From Paramacrobiotus metropolitanus (lineage: Eukaryota; Tardigrada; Eutardigrada; Parachela; Macrobiotidae), in the NCBI RefSeq assembly GCF_019649055.1, contig NW_026570240.1, positions 1,364,001 to 1,428,000 of the forward strand: 64,000 nucleotides of DNA, given 5' to 3'. This document shows positions 50,590 to 62,577 of the stretch, piece after piece; positions within the stretch are counted from its first letter, which is position 1, and every line of letters begins with the position of its first letter. The translations under genes and the position numbers were made by a program. Under the pieces are notes generated by a model. It was given only the letters and a program-made list of their open reading frames with translations, ran no database searches and was not told the origin of the DNA.

Positions 50590-51780
50590 ATAGCCAACCC
50601 CTAAAACCCCCGTATATTATGGGCACCCCTTTTCGCACCCAGTTTATTATAGGCACCCTTTTTTGCTTAATATGATATGTAATAGTTTCAGTGTTCTTAG
50701 GTAATAATGCAGCTTTATTCAGAGCATAATTTAATTTTTCAGTAATTTTTTACAATGATTTTTCTCTAGCGTCGAGTTACCTAAGTACAGCAGGCTTTCC
50801 AGCCGACAACAGGACGATTCGGCAAATCAGGCAGCTTAGAGCGAGTTAGTATCGCCCCTTCTACTGTGACCAGAAGGTCATCTTTCGCGTTGGTCAGCTC
50901 ATTCATTGGATTCCTTCCAACTTCCAAGCCGTTATCACCTTGTGATTTTCTCAGCTTGTAAGATTTTTGAGCCGCGGTTTTTGTGAATACGATGTTCGCG
51001 GGCGATACTACACAGATCATTTCAGCAATGTAGGAAAAAACCATCGGGGCGCACTGATTTGGACCCCGGCCGGCAACAGACGACAACTGGAATGCTAGTG
51101 ACCGGCTTCTGTTGGCCACCTTACAGCAAGGAGAGCTGCAGTTAGACATGCGGCGACACCGGAGCACGTCAGTGTTCCGGTGTTAGACAGCACCACATTC
51201 GCGAAAGCATTCGGATCTTTAACATGTAAATTCGTTTAAAAGGCGATTATACGATTCCCTCTTCCGTACGTTCACCACGATCCACTTTGTCCGCCTTATT
51301 GCGGGATTTGTATACCTTGGGCTGTGACACTCCTGCCCAAGGCAATAGCAATCTGTCGCTGAATTGCACTGGCAGGAAGGATTTCTGCATTTACGCTAGA
51401 GTACCTTCTGTGTCTCAACATGGCTAGGGCGGCGATTTCCCGGTAACGTTTTCCACCTTCTGTCAGGTTATGGTCCATTTCTTGTTCTACCTAATATTCG
51501 TAGGAGGTGGCAGCGAATGCTGGCTGCAAGCCTGATGCGAGCTGGGCATTGGTTTGTCGGCTGTTAGTGAACGCACGAGCTCCGAGCCGTTCTTATCGGT
51601 TTCTCTATCGTGCACGCATTCGTAAAAACTTTTTTTGCACTTAAGGGAAGGCTCCAGGGCTTGAACATCTAGGGTCGTGTAGTACTATGTACGATATTAA
51701 TCAAAAATGGGTGCCTGTAAAAAACGGGGTGCGAAAAGGGGTGCCTACAATAAACGGGGGTTTTAGGGGGTGTCTATACC
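50590..51780. mobile_element. TIR element of about 1.2 kb with long imperfect terminal repeats
   Basis: The left end (about 50590-50676) and the inverted right end (about 51691-51780) share some 85-90 bp. They contain CCCCTAAAACCCCCGT, GGCACCCCTTTTCGCACCC, a TTTATTRTAGGCACCC-like block and finally TTAATAT. The ends begin TATAG. The interior has minus-strand open frames (50781-51167 and 51296-51478), the second with KRYREIAALAMLRHRR. These could be remains of a DNA-binding protein, but no transposase catalytic motif is visible. It lies 27 bp from the neighbouring short TIR element. Confidence 0.72.
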
Positions 51781-51894
51781 GGTTTCCTACATTTAAACCA
51801 CATTTAAAACGAAGCAAACAGTGGTTTCTGTTTGTCAGGCTAACAATGGCACTTACTATTAGCACGGCATAATTTCAATGAAAAGTTTAACAGT

Positions 51895-51900
51895 TTTATT
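51895..51900 (-). terminator. Candidate polyadenylation signal of CEP290
   Basis: AATAAA on the minus strand, about 180 nt beyond the CEP290 stop codon and just outside the TIR element. Confidence 0.5.
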
Positions 51901-52076
51901 AAAAAAAACAGATTCCAACACAATTTTAAAGTGCAACAAAGCTTGACATAAATAAAATGCGAAATGAACTGCAAACATCACAAACTGCAGCGAGATCAAA
52001 CGAAATTAACAGAAACACAGGTTTTCATATTACACAATTTTTCTAACCTAGAAATAGTTTAAAGTAAGTTTAATTC

Positions 52077-55000
52077 TTAATTGCATCTCCCTCTTGGAGA
52101 ACTATCGATGATGTTGGACAGCTGTATTTCCAATTCAGCAATCCGTTTCTCTGCATCACCGTATACTTTTCGGAGACCTTGCAGCTCAACATAGTTTGAT
52201 GGAGTTACTTCTTCCACTCGCTTCCGCATCTAAAAATATTAAATCAATGCGTAATAACAATAATATTTACGTGGATACCCAAAAAACAAAAATGAATTAT
52301 AGTACCGAAGCAGCCCCACCTTGACGATTTCCTGCTCTTTTAAGGCCATTGCCGTCTTCAGCCGTTTCGTCTCCGCTTTCAGAACGATGTTGTCCTTAAT
52401 TATATTTTCATAGTTTTGGACTTGGTACTCTCCAGAAATTTTTCCACCCTACAAGGTAGGTCACTGTAAATTTTTTGACAACATATACCTTACTTTACAG
52501 ACACCCGATATTTGTATATACGGTTACGTTTGCTTTTAAAGCTACAAACTTCCACTTTTCAGCTTCAGCTGATAAATCCCACATTTTATTTTCTAATAAT
52601 CTTTCAATTGCTTTCACTTCGGGGTGTCTTCTATTTAACATCTGAAACGCAGTGAAGAGAGCAAATTTTCAAGTTTCAAGGATCTTTTCCTGCACTTCCT
52701 TACAGGTCTTGCTCTCACGTGCTTTTGTGCATAAATTAAAAATAAACTCAGTGGTTGCCGCCATACCTCGTCTTTTTCTTCCATTAATTCCAAAACGCGC
52801 CGTTCCAAAATATTTTTGACCACACCCGCTTGATTCATTTTTCCTCGAATAACGTCTTTATCATCCCTGAATTTCTTAATGTCATGCTGCAGTTTGTTGT
52901 TTTCAGACACCAAAGAATTTAATGTGCGTTTGGTGTCTTCAGCGGCATCAACCGGTGCAATATTCATCTGCAAAAACTGAATCATTTTATTAATGTCTAC
53001 CAGAGCAAGCTTGTGTCATATAGGTGGGATATGGTCAGAGGCAGATAGACCGTTTCATATAAAATTACCCAGCTTAAATAATAATCCACTCTACTCAGCA
53101 TTTTTAATCTAAGCACTTAGCCAAAATAAATCAGTAGCCAATTTCGAAGACAATGAGGTCATGCTTACCTGATAGGTAAATTTCTCCTCCTCGAGTCTTT
53201 TTATTTTGTTCTTCATAGTGGAATTGTGCGATTTCAACCGTTTCAATTCCACCTGCTGCTCGTTAATGACCGATTTCATAGCTTCCACAGCTTTTAAGAT
53301 TTCACCAGGATTCTTCGTAATCTGAAAATTCACAAATAATGTAAAAACGGAAAAAGCTATATAAACCGGGACACTACTCTAATGTTTATTTTCACCTCAG
53401 CCAAAGGAGGTTCGGGAACTGTACTATTCTCCTTATCCGCGAGATACTGCAGTCTTTGTTCCTCCTTCTCTTGAGCTTCTTTCAACTGATTCGTAGTATT
53501 AGCATTTTCTGCCTTCAACTTTTCATTAACTAACACAAGTTTTTGATGTCTGACGTTTAGGTCCTCAAGGGAAGTCAGATGCACAGTTTCCCGCTTCTGA
53601 AAAAACCTATGCTAATTAAACAATAACATGATAATACTATTGAGCCTTTGGAACACAAAGAACTTTTCCCTTATAGCAAACGGCAGTGTTGTTTGCTATA
53701 AGGAATGCGTATTGAAGTATACCGACACGCGCCAAATTTCTGTTCTCCTATATAATATTAGATTTACAAATTTACTAAAAGTAAATAATTTAAGTTACAA
53801 GTGAAGTTAAAAAGTTGGTAAGCGGAAGCAAAAAAATCACTGATGCGGACACCTGCAGTTTCGAAACTTGATCTGCCATTCTTTTGTTCTCCTTTTCCAA
53901 CTTGTCAATTGCAGACTTTAATCGCTCCGTCTGAAAATTTCATACTTCATTGGTCAGTAGGGCAAAGTTTCATTAACATGCACCAACCTCTTTATGCGAT
54001 TCCTCAAGTGCTCGTTGAAAAAATGCAGGTTGCTGTGTGAGATCAGCCACCTTTTTGGTAAGAGTCACCATTTTCTTTTCCATGGCAGCACGTTCTCTTT
54101 CCGACCGGGATAATGCATCGTGCGTCATGCTAAGGTTTCGCTCAACGGATATTAGGACATCTTCCGTCTCCTTCACTTTATCTTTCAATTTATCCACGGT
54201 TTTCTCCCATTTTTTCTTCTCCTGCCAGCGCAACACTTCCGGCTAATTAAAACGAAATCCGATATTTATAATCTGTTGCCAGGTAAACAGATGCTGCAAG
54301 AATTTGCCTTCATAGTATTGGCCTGTTCGTTCACTGAAGCTCGAGCAAGAGCGTTTTCTAGCTGCGCAATTTTCTCTTCCAGCAGCGGCACTGATTCCAC
54401 CGCAGAGGACAAATCATCGGGTTTTTGGAAGGCTTCCAGTGCGGTTTCCAAATCATCAATACGAACATTTAGCTGGTCATTCAATTCTTCGTATCGTCGT
54501 AGCTGACCGTCACGACGACCTTTTAATCCATCAGAAAAAAACAATCAGAAAATCATTTGGATTTGGCTCGGATTTTTTCGAAGTATTGTAAGCTATTAAA
54601 GCAATTGCTCTTACGGATTTCACTGCGCAATCCTTCTTGTTCAATTACTAAACGTTCTTCTTCCAGTTTCGTTTTCCTGACTTGGGCAGCCAAGCGTGCA
54701 TTGGATTCTCTTGATTCGTTCAACATCCCCTGTACGATGCCGATACCAGCATAAAAAAGCCCTGTTTCAGTAAAAGACGAACAACAGCGAACCTGGATTT
54801 CTTTCTTTTGTGTGGTAAGGTTATCAACCAAATCCTTGTCTGGCGGAGGGAAATTCAACATTTCATCCTTAAATTTCTGGAATGCCGCAGCCAAGGTCTA
54901 AAAAGTTTATAAAACATTACAAACTGCAGTTTAACAATTGCAAAACATCAAGTGTTATTACCTTAAGCTCCCGGTCTTTTTCATGAACTTGAACTCTGAG

Positions 55001-58000
55001 CTTATCCGTCAAACTGATATCGTCGGACACTAAAAGTGGTCTAGTCGGTGGTAACGGTCCCGTTTGCACGAAAGTTCTGCTTGAATCAGAGGGCACAGGT
55101 TCTTTTGCCATCTGCCGGTTGTCCTGTTCTGATCTGGCCAAAAGACCGTTATAGCGAGATTCAACTCTGAAATGCGAAGATGGTTCAAGATAACAACAAA
55201 AAACCGGCGCGTAAGCCGTATTCGTGACATACTGCTCGATTTCATGTCGCAAACTGTTTTCGCTGACGATCTTGGACTCCTTAATTTCTCGCATTTCGCT
55301 GTCGGAATTTGCTAGTTGCGCGGTAAGCAGCTCAATTCGCTTCTCTCGATAATCTACATCGCTGCTAAGTCGAGCAATCTGCACGAAAAATAAACAACAA
55401 AGATCTGAAGTATTCGAAGATAAAGCGCGGTGCAAACGTTACTCTCTTACTTGGTCTCGCAAATTCATTTCCAACTGCACCTGTCGTCCGTTTTTCTCTA
55501 AAACAGAGACCAATTCATCCCGGTCTTTCTGCCGTTCTTCATCATATATCTTTAGTTCATTCTCTAGCCGCAAAATCTTGGCTTCCAGTGTTGCAACCAC
55601 CCGCAGGTGACCTTGCTCCAGTTGTTGCTCCTTTTCCGCAGCGGACTGTGCTATTTCCAGTTTGTCTGCATCGGATACAGGATAAACCGAACGATTTGTA
55701 TTGTCCGTAGAAAGTCTCCGCAACAAAGAAAGCTCTTCCATTTTTTGCGCAAGCCGTTCGTTTGCAGCCTGCAAAGCGCCACGGAGATCTGACAGATTGG
55801 CGTCTTTACGCAGAATGTCGTTGCGCAAATCCGCATTGATGCGCACTAGAAAATCCACTTCTTGTCGATGACTACTACCAAGGGAAACCAGCTCTTCCTG
55901 GAGTTGTGATTCCGGATCAGTACGCGGTCCTGTATCTTCCAAACGCTTTCGCAATCCTGTGTTTTCATGATTCAGAATATTGATTTGACCTTCCAAGTTT
56001 TTCAATCGGCCTAAAATTTCTTCGGCATGTAAAGCATCCACTTTTGCGGACTCCTGAGATTCCTGGAACGTCGTTAAATAAGTCAAAGCCGTACTTCGGC
56101 CAATTTCCTTACAAAAGCAGTCCACAATGCCGTAACACAAAAGGTTAGAACGGTTTGCGGGATGAAAAACTACACTTACTGCGCATTAAAAATTTTATTG
56201 TCAGGGCTACTGATCTACTGTTATGATGATAGCACAGGACAGAGAAACACGCGGTTTACCGTTATTTGCAGTTTTGTTACCGGTAATTCATAATTACCTT
56301 AGAAGACTTTAATCTTTGTTCAAGCTCGCCGGCATAATCAGTTATCAATCGCCAAACTTCTCGGACAATGGACGAAGCACCTCGATCGTAAATCTTCCCG
56401 CTTTCTGTGCCATCATCCCCACTTTCTTCGATCACGCCCTTAAACAATGAGAAATTATATTCTGTATAACTTCCCCATTCAGAAATCTCAAGTATATTAC
56501 TTCCAATATTGTACGAAAGCAGAATTTACTCTGCTGTTCATATTTCCGGTTATGTCTGCATTCAGCTCAATATTAGCTGTACCTAGTTCTTAGTCGTCAG
56601 CTTCTGAATAGACTGCGCTATCCAATCCGGCCCTCGTTCGCTCGCTCCTACGAACCGAAGTAGCACGAGAACGTACTTCCATGACCTGAAAAACACCGAC
56701 TCTTTCGGCCTTTCCTTCTTGTTCTGTTTGGGTTGCGCACGAGAACTCACGAAATCTACACATACAATCAGCAACTTTTCCAGAGAAGGAATGTACAATT
56801 CAATTTTTTCTCCGGCACTGCCACGAATTCGTGCATCGCGCACAGCGTTAAGGATTTCCCGCATACAGTTTTCCAGTTGCTGATTTTCTTCTCGTGCACT
56901 TCGAAGTTCATCACTAATGCCAGACATTTTGTGGACCATGTTGTTGGATGCAGAATTATCCAAATCCTACAATAGATGACCAAACCGGTCGCATTAATAA
57001 GTGCCGCCACATCACAATGCACGTCAGATTCGCATTGCTTACATTATAATCTTCTGGATTCCCCTTCTGATGACTGCTGATGTTAACATGCCTATCACCA
57101 TCATTACCACTAGAAAGCCGCAAACAAAATGTGGTAATAAGATGGTACGAAAACAAACGGGGTACTTCACAAACAGATGCCCACCGGGAATATTGCTGCT
57201 TTAAATTCGCGATTGTCTGTCGCAAGTACATCCGTTCTTCTTCTAACTGTTCAATCTGAAATCACAAATAAGGTGCACTTTAGTTTCCATTACTCTAAGC
57301 CCGTAGTAGTGACTGCAAAAACACGTTAACGAAATTACGATACCAATCCATACTTAAAACATACTTGTTTCAAGAAGGCTTCGACAGTCAAGCGATCGTG
57401 ACCAGCACCAGATAAGCCATTTTTCTCCATGTCATCCGGAGCTCGGTGGGCAGGAGAAATTAGCCGCTTGTCCGAGCGTAATACATCATTTTCGGCTGTA
57501 AGACTATTGAGTCGAATAACCAAGTCCTTGATGTACCTCCAGAACAATAACGTGTCAGTATTTAAGAAGACTGAAGGTGCCAAAACAAAACAACAGACTT
57601 TTCGCGAGCGGCAAGTTGCTTTTTGGTTTCATTAATTTCCGAAATCGCTTCCGGAAGCCCGTACGTGCCCTGTAATTATAACAATGCGAACAGCCGGTAC
57701 AGAATTATAGGATACAGATGCAAATTGAATGAAAGCGACGAAATCGCACTTCACAATGAAAAACCAAGTACCTCAAAGAAATTGTCTCCATAGATTACGA
57801 GTTCAATGAAAAAAGTATACCGCATACATAGTATTACCTTTTCGTATCGTTTTAACTGCAAAGTTAATTCTCGGTTCTCTCGATTATATTTTTCAAGCTC
57901 GTTTTCCAAATTATCCACATGTCGGTGCATATTGGCAATATCACGGTAATCCTTTTCATATTCGGCTTGCAACAATCGTTGACGATTTTCTTCCAGCTGA

Positions 58001-60314
58001 CCTTCACGCAACCTACATTTCTCAGACCTTTTTGCATCGAAATCAAAACTCCGCCTCTTAAATGCACCTCATTTCGGCAATAATCTTAGCGGCATCATCA
58101 ATTTCCTCCACAGCAACGGCGAGGCTGTTGCGAAGATCATCCACTTCCTGATTCCGCCGCTGGATAAGATTCTGAAGTTTGGTGATGGCATCTTTTTCCA
58201 CGCTCATTAGCCTGCGCTCGTCAGCTGCGCTCGCTGCATTGGTGCGCTTTTGTAGTAAAACCTGCTCAACCTTAATGTTCCGATAAAATGCACCACTACG
58301 CTGTACTGAATTTTTCTTACTTTCCATTCCTCAACACGATCATTAACCACGGAAATAAGGGCGTCCAGTTGCTCTTGAGCTTCCACGTCTGCGACTGGAT
58401 CGGTTTGAATGGCAACAGAATTAGTACTCACAGGAATCTAGGAATCACACATCCCTTAATTGTGGCTACAAGCCAACTTGGACCACATAACCGGGAAAAT
58501 TAAAGGTGAGGTAGCCCGCGAATTGATGAATACATCTTCGTTTCAAAGATGAATGATAATAATTCAATCTTTACATTAGAAAGCTAGATAAAAATAACTA
58601 AAACCACTATAGGAAATTAATTTTATACCGTTTGTAACTGCGATGAGTTTCGGCGATAATCAGCAACGATCTTTTCGTATCCGCCAATTTGTTTCTACAA
58701 AGAATCATAATGAATTTTGCTCATTGTCAGATTTTATGGACTTGAAATTAATCGCCCTCGAAAGAATTAGAAAAAAGATGAAATATCAACCACTATTCAT
58801 TTATTTATTCAATCACGTATGTCTACTGCTTGGAATGGAACGAAATTCAAACTCCATACATATAGTATACCAATCATTCACCTTTAATCGAAGATGTTCT
58901 GTCGCAGCATCATTAATCGAATCTGTTGCCTCCTGAAGGCGAATTTGTAACTCTTTTGACACGGATTTAAAATGTTCCTTTTCTTTGGTCAAACTCTGAA
59001 AGATTGAAAATATGTAAATACACGAATGTCAAAAACAAATACCACATAATTATCATATTATCGGATGTACAATACAATCGCAAGGTAAAAAACCTCAATC
59101 ATATCCAGGTTTTTCGATATCTCGTCATCTTTTGATAGCGTTTTTAACCGGTTCTCCGCATCTTTCCTTTGGCTGTCTATAGACTCCCGCAAAGAGTCAT
59201 TCTCTGCGTTCGCTTTCAATAACTGATCTTTTATGAGCTGCAGCTCATCCAGAACAGATGTTCGTTGAGCTCGGACAGTCTCAATTTCCGCCCGACACTA
59301 AATACCAGCACGTAACAGCTTACACTCGTAGAAAAGAATTCTAAATCACATCAGTATTGATATTGTTCCCGGTTCAGACCTGTTGGACTTCTTCCGCTCG
59401 TTGTTGAATTTGCAAATCCCGCTGACCTATTTCGTACTGCAGATACAAAATGTGCTGATCCCGAGCGCGGAGAGCGTCCACTTGCATCGGTTGAGCTGGA
59501 GAAGCTGCCTACAAATTTAGAAATCTAACATTAATTCTAGGAAATTAAAAGGTTGTCGCCTTCCTTGCCTTCGTTTTAGCGCATTTTTAACTACCGAAAG
59601 GCTGACCGTACTTACCCTGCGAAACGGAGATGCGTTTGCTTCGGCCAGTAAATGCTCAGCTTGGTTTTGAGCATTTCGAGCGACATTCCTCTCACCCAAC
59701 ACGCGCTATAAATGACAAAACATAACGTACAATTTGTTTGTGCAGAAAATCAAGAACAAGGAGCAGCAGCATAGATTCTACACGAAAACGTAACCCAACA
59801 TGCAGCATGTAAGTTAAACCACATCCCTCAGCAAACCGCAAACCTCAATAAATTAGAACTCATAAACGCACTGAAAAACTAATTCATTTGATTCACATTT
59901 AATTACGCCGAATCTTTACAAATTTTCAGAACTAAAAAACAATCAAAGTACGCAAGCAGAACAGTAAAGTTCGATTACTGACCCGGAGTCCACTCTGGAG
60001 TAGGCGTGCTGTATGAGCAAGGGCTCCGACATCATCCGACCGAAATGTACTCAAGTCAAACTAAAAAAATACACTGTACCGGATCCGATTACCTTGCACC
60101 AGCCACATAATTAAGCACGATACAATCAACACAAACATAATCATATCAATCATTCTGCCTATAAACAGTGTAACAAACAATACTACAGTGTAACAAACAA
60201 CGCTTTTACCTTTTCTAAAAACTCAACATCATTCTCTTGCAGAAGCGCTGGGCTTAATTGCAGCAGCCTTTCTGGCAGACTGGTGGTCACCGTTGCAGCT
60301 TCAGCCTCCGCCAT
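52077..60314 (-). CDS. Centrosomal protein of 290 kDa (CEP290), compact form, about 30 exons
   Basis: CEP290 forms Y-links of the ciliary transition zone and gates protein entry to cilia. Exons I could place: 60210-60314, 59983-60060, 59616-59705, 59380-59508, 59094-59297, 58882-58995, 58629-58694, 58321-58437, 58068-58246, 57838-58012, 57599-57669, 57365-57536, about 57170-57255, 56766-56966, about 56528-56580, 56298-56439, 55451-56062, 55233-55378, 54962-55166, 54793-54897, 54615-54729, about 54293-54519, 53988-54242, 53855-53930, 53396-53595, 53169-53320, 52769-52967, 52530-52640, 52321-52446, 52077-52228. Diagnostic blocks are ISVVNDRVEEWK (human VNAKVEEWK), GTYGLPEAISEIN (human YGLEDAVVEIK), LENCMREILNAVRDAR then IPSLEKLL (human EGMKEILQAI, IPSLERL) and LRWQEKKKWEKTV (human LIRWEEGKKWQAKI). 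The rest is long coiled coil. The estimated length is about 1550 residues, against 2479 in human. The region around 56440-56765 is least certain. Confidence 0.85.
60165..60200. repeat. Direct repeat in CEP290 intron 1
   Basis: ACAGTGTAACAAACAA is repeated with a 20-bp period. Minor intronic repeat. Confidence 0.8.
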
Positions 60315-61337
60315 ACCAAAAACTTAGCTTGAAAACAGCAGCGATGCTGGATGGCCTGCAAGCTTGTTTTAAAACATCACCATAGGTAACACCATCGTTG
60401 CCTTGCTATGCAAACTGAAGAAAGCTGAGAAAACTACGGCGCTCATTTCGTAACCAGCAATCATCACAAAAAGAACAACGGCAGAAAACATGCACAGCCT
60501 CCAGATAAGGATCACAGTTTTACAGTCAATAGCGAAATATGTTCGAGGTCTAAAAAGTATAGCTAAGAACGGACAATCGTGTGTGGCTGGCTGTGAACGA
60601 GGAGCTTGTGCGCATCATCGTGGAGGGCTTACCATAATGAAAATGGGCCTGCCTTTCATTGCAAAGTAAGCGTAAAGTAGCTTCCCTTTCCTTTTACAGA
60701 AGCCCACCGGTTAATGGTTTATCATTGATTTGCGAGGTATCGATCTGTGCCGTACACCTGAAATAACGATAACCCGCATTGACACACTCCATTGCAGGCT
60801 GCATGTCTGGAAAAATGCCGCAAAAGTCGTGGCGCTTCCATTCGGTCGTGTGAGAAAGCTCGAAATGATCTTTGGCCGTTACAGCATCACCTAAACGTTA
60901 ACATACCAAAACGTAAATAACTACAGCGGCACGAACAATATTATCCACTCACAGTCAGACCACAATCCAGACCAAACCTTTTTAGTGTGCAGCTAAAAAG
61001 CCCTTGAATTAGGAATCAACAACGGACGTGGTAAATTTGACAGATAACAATAACTTCATAAGCGCTAACGCGTACTAGTACTTAATTCAGCAGGAACAAC
61101 GGAGCCAACTACGACACAAATAGTGCGCCTTTTACATGACGTTATGCGCCGCGTGCGGGAAAAAAGACAAATTAAATAGCGTACCGCGTACGTGTTTACG
61201 TTTGCAATCAAAATCACAGAGGCCCTAGAGCCTACCCTAGACTTGTCTAGAGTGTAGACAGCTGATCGCTGCAAAAGCGTGCACATTAGTCTACAATTTT
61301 GCCAGAATTCGAAAACAGGCACAGTTACTTTCGCTTC
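60315..61337. promoter_or_regulatory. Divergent intergenic region CEP290 / DJ-1
   Basis: About 1 kb between divergent start codons, expected to hold both promoters. No X-box (RFX site) could be placed with confidence by eye for the ciliary gene. Confidence 0.5.
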
Positions 61338-61418
61338 ATGTTATCTCGCTCTGGCAGGAGTTTTAACAAAATTTTCGTGTTCCAAGCAAGCTCAGGATAC
61401 TATCAGGCATTGAGAAAA

Positions 61419-62577
61419 ATGGGCGATAAAAAGGCGCTGCTTATTCTTGCTGAAGGAGCTGAAGAAATGGAAACGGTGGTAAGGGATTTCCCCTTTTTGG
61501 TTTTCTTTGTGGAACTTTGTTGACGGTCTAGAATTGTAGTCGGAATTTTGTAGATTACTGCGGATGTTTTACGACGTGCTGGGGTAAGAATACTTTGGAG
61601 CATTCTTCATTTAAAAGCGCATCAAAAGGTAATGCGCTTCTTACTTTTAGATTAAAGTAACGGTAGGAGGACTGCATGGTGAAGATGTCGTCAAATGTAG
61701 CCGTGATGTTATGATCAAGCCCGATGTCAGCGTGGAAAAGGCCTGGGGCGCTGAGGATTCTTCAAATTTTGACGTTGTTATTTTGCCAGGTTTGTCAGAA
61801 GGGTTTTAATTTTTTATGTATTTTTGACATTCTGGTTCCGGAAAAACTTTCGTGTTACAGGAGGGAACACAGGGGCAGAAAATCTTAGGAAGGTGAGAAG
61901 TTGTACAAAGTTCCACTATGTACAGTATACTGGGTTAGCGGTGTTAATTTTACGAACATTTTTTGAATACTTTAACATGTATGTTTAGAACAAATCATGC
62001 TTTTTACGCAGCTGTGTCCACCGCAAATTTCTTGTCCTGATTTCCAGTTTAGATGAACTCACGCTAACTTCTATAATTCGGTAATCGGTAGTATGCATTT
62101 GCTGAACGGAACTTCAGTGTCGTTCTGGATAGCCTGACCGGAAGTGGTCTCACTGCCAGCCGAATTCTTATATACGGCGAAGTATTTAATTGCATTTGGT
62201 TTTGTAGAGCCCTCTGGTAAAAAAGATTCTGCAAGAGCAGGAAAAGCGAAATGGTTTAATTGCGGCCATTTGTGCTGGGCCAACGGCACTGAAAGAACAC
62301 GGAATCGCCAAAGGAATCTCGGTTACTTCTCATCCTTCCGTTAAAGAGCAAATGGTGACCGGTGAGTTGGTGTTCGTTCGTGTGGCCGTTCGGTGTCGAA
62401 GTATTCTCCTCTATCCTTTCAGATTACAAATACTCGGAACAAAGTGTCCAAAAAGATAGGAACGTGATCACTAGCCGAGGACCGGGGACGACCTTTGATT
62501 TCGCGCTTGCCATTGTTGAGTCTTTGTTGGGCCAGGATAAAGTTAACGAAATAAAAAAGCCGATGCTTTTGCCGTGA
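61419..62577 (+). CDS. DJ-1 / PARK7 protein
   Basis: DJ-1 protects against oxidative stress and has been credited with glyoxalase/deglycase activity, acting in cytosol, nucleus and mitochondria. Six exons: 61419-61478, 61554-61583, 61651-61789, 61861-61892, 62208-62361, 62423-62577; exactly 189 residues, the usual length. Motifs: [25 protein letters not shown] (with the conserved acid of the active site, Glu18 in human), [14 protein letters not shown], and the nucleophile Cys in [17 protein letters not shown] (Cys106 in human). It then has VTSHPSVK and [19 protein letters not shown]. The ATG at 61419 has a strong context (A at -3, G at +4). The same frame is open upstream to another ATG at 61338, which would add 27 mostly hydrophobic and basic residues beginning MLSRSGRSFNKIFVF. 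It is divergent from CEP290. Confidence 0.96.

Noticed and set aside
50781-51167. 128-codon minus-strand frame inside the large TIR element as a transposase
   Set aside because: No DDE/DDD triad or helix-turn-helix signature could be seen, so it is mentioned only as a possible relic.
56956-57231. Continuous minus-strand frame running past the LEEERMYLRQTI exon of CEP290
   Set aside because: The part after the conserved block has no coiled-coil character and a donor GTACCC is available, so it is treated as intron.
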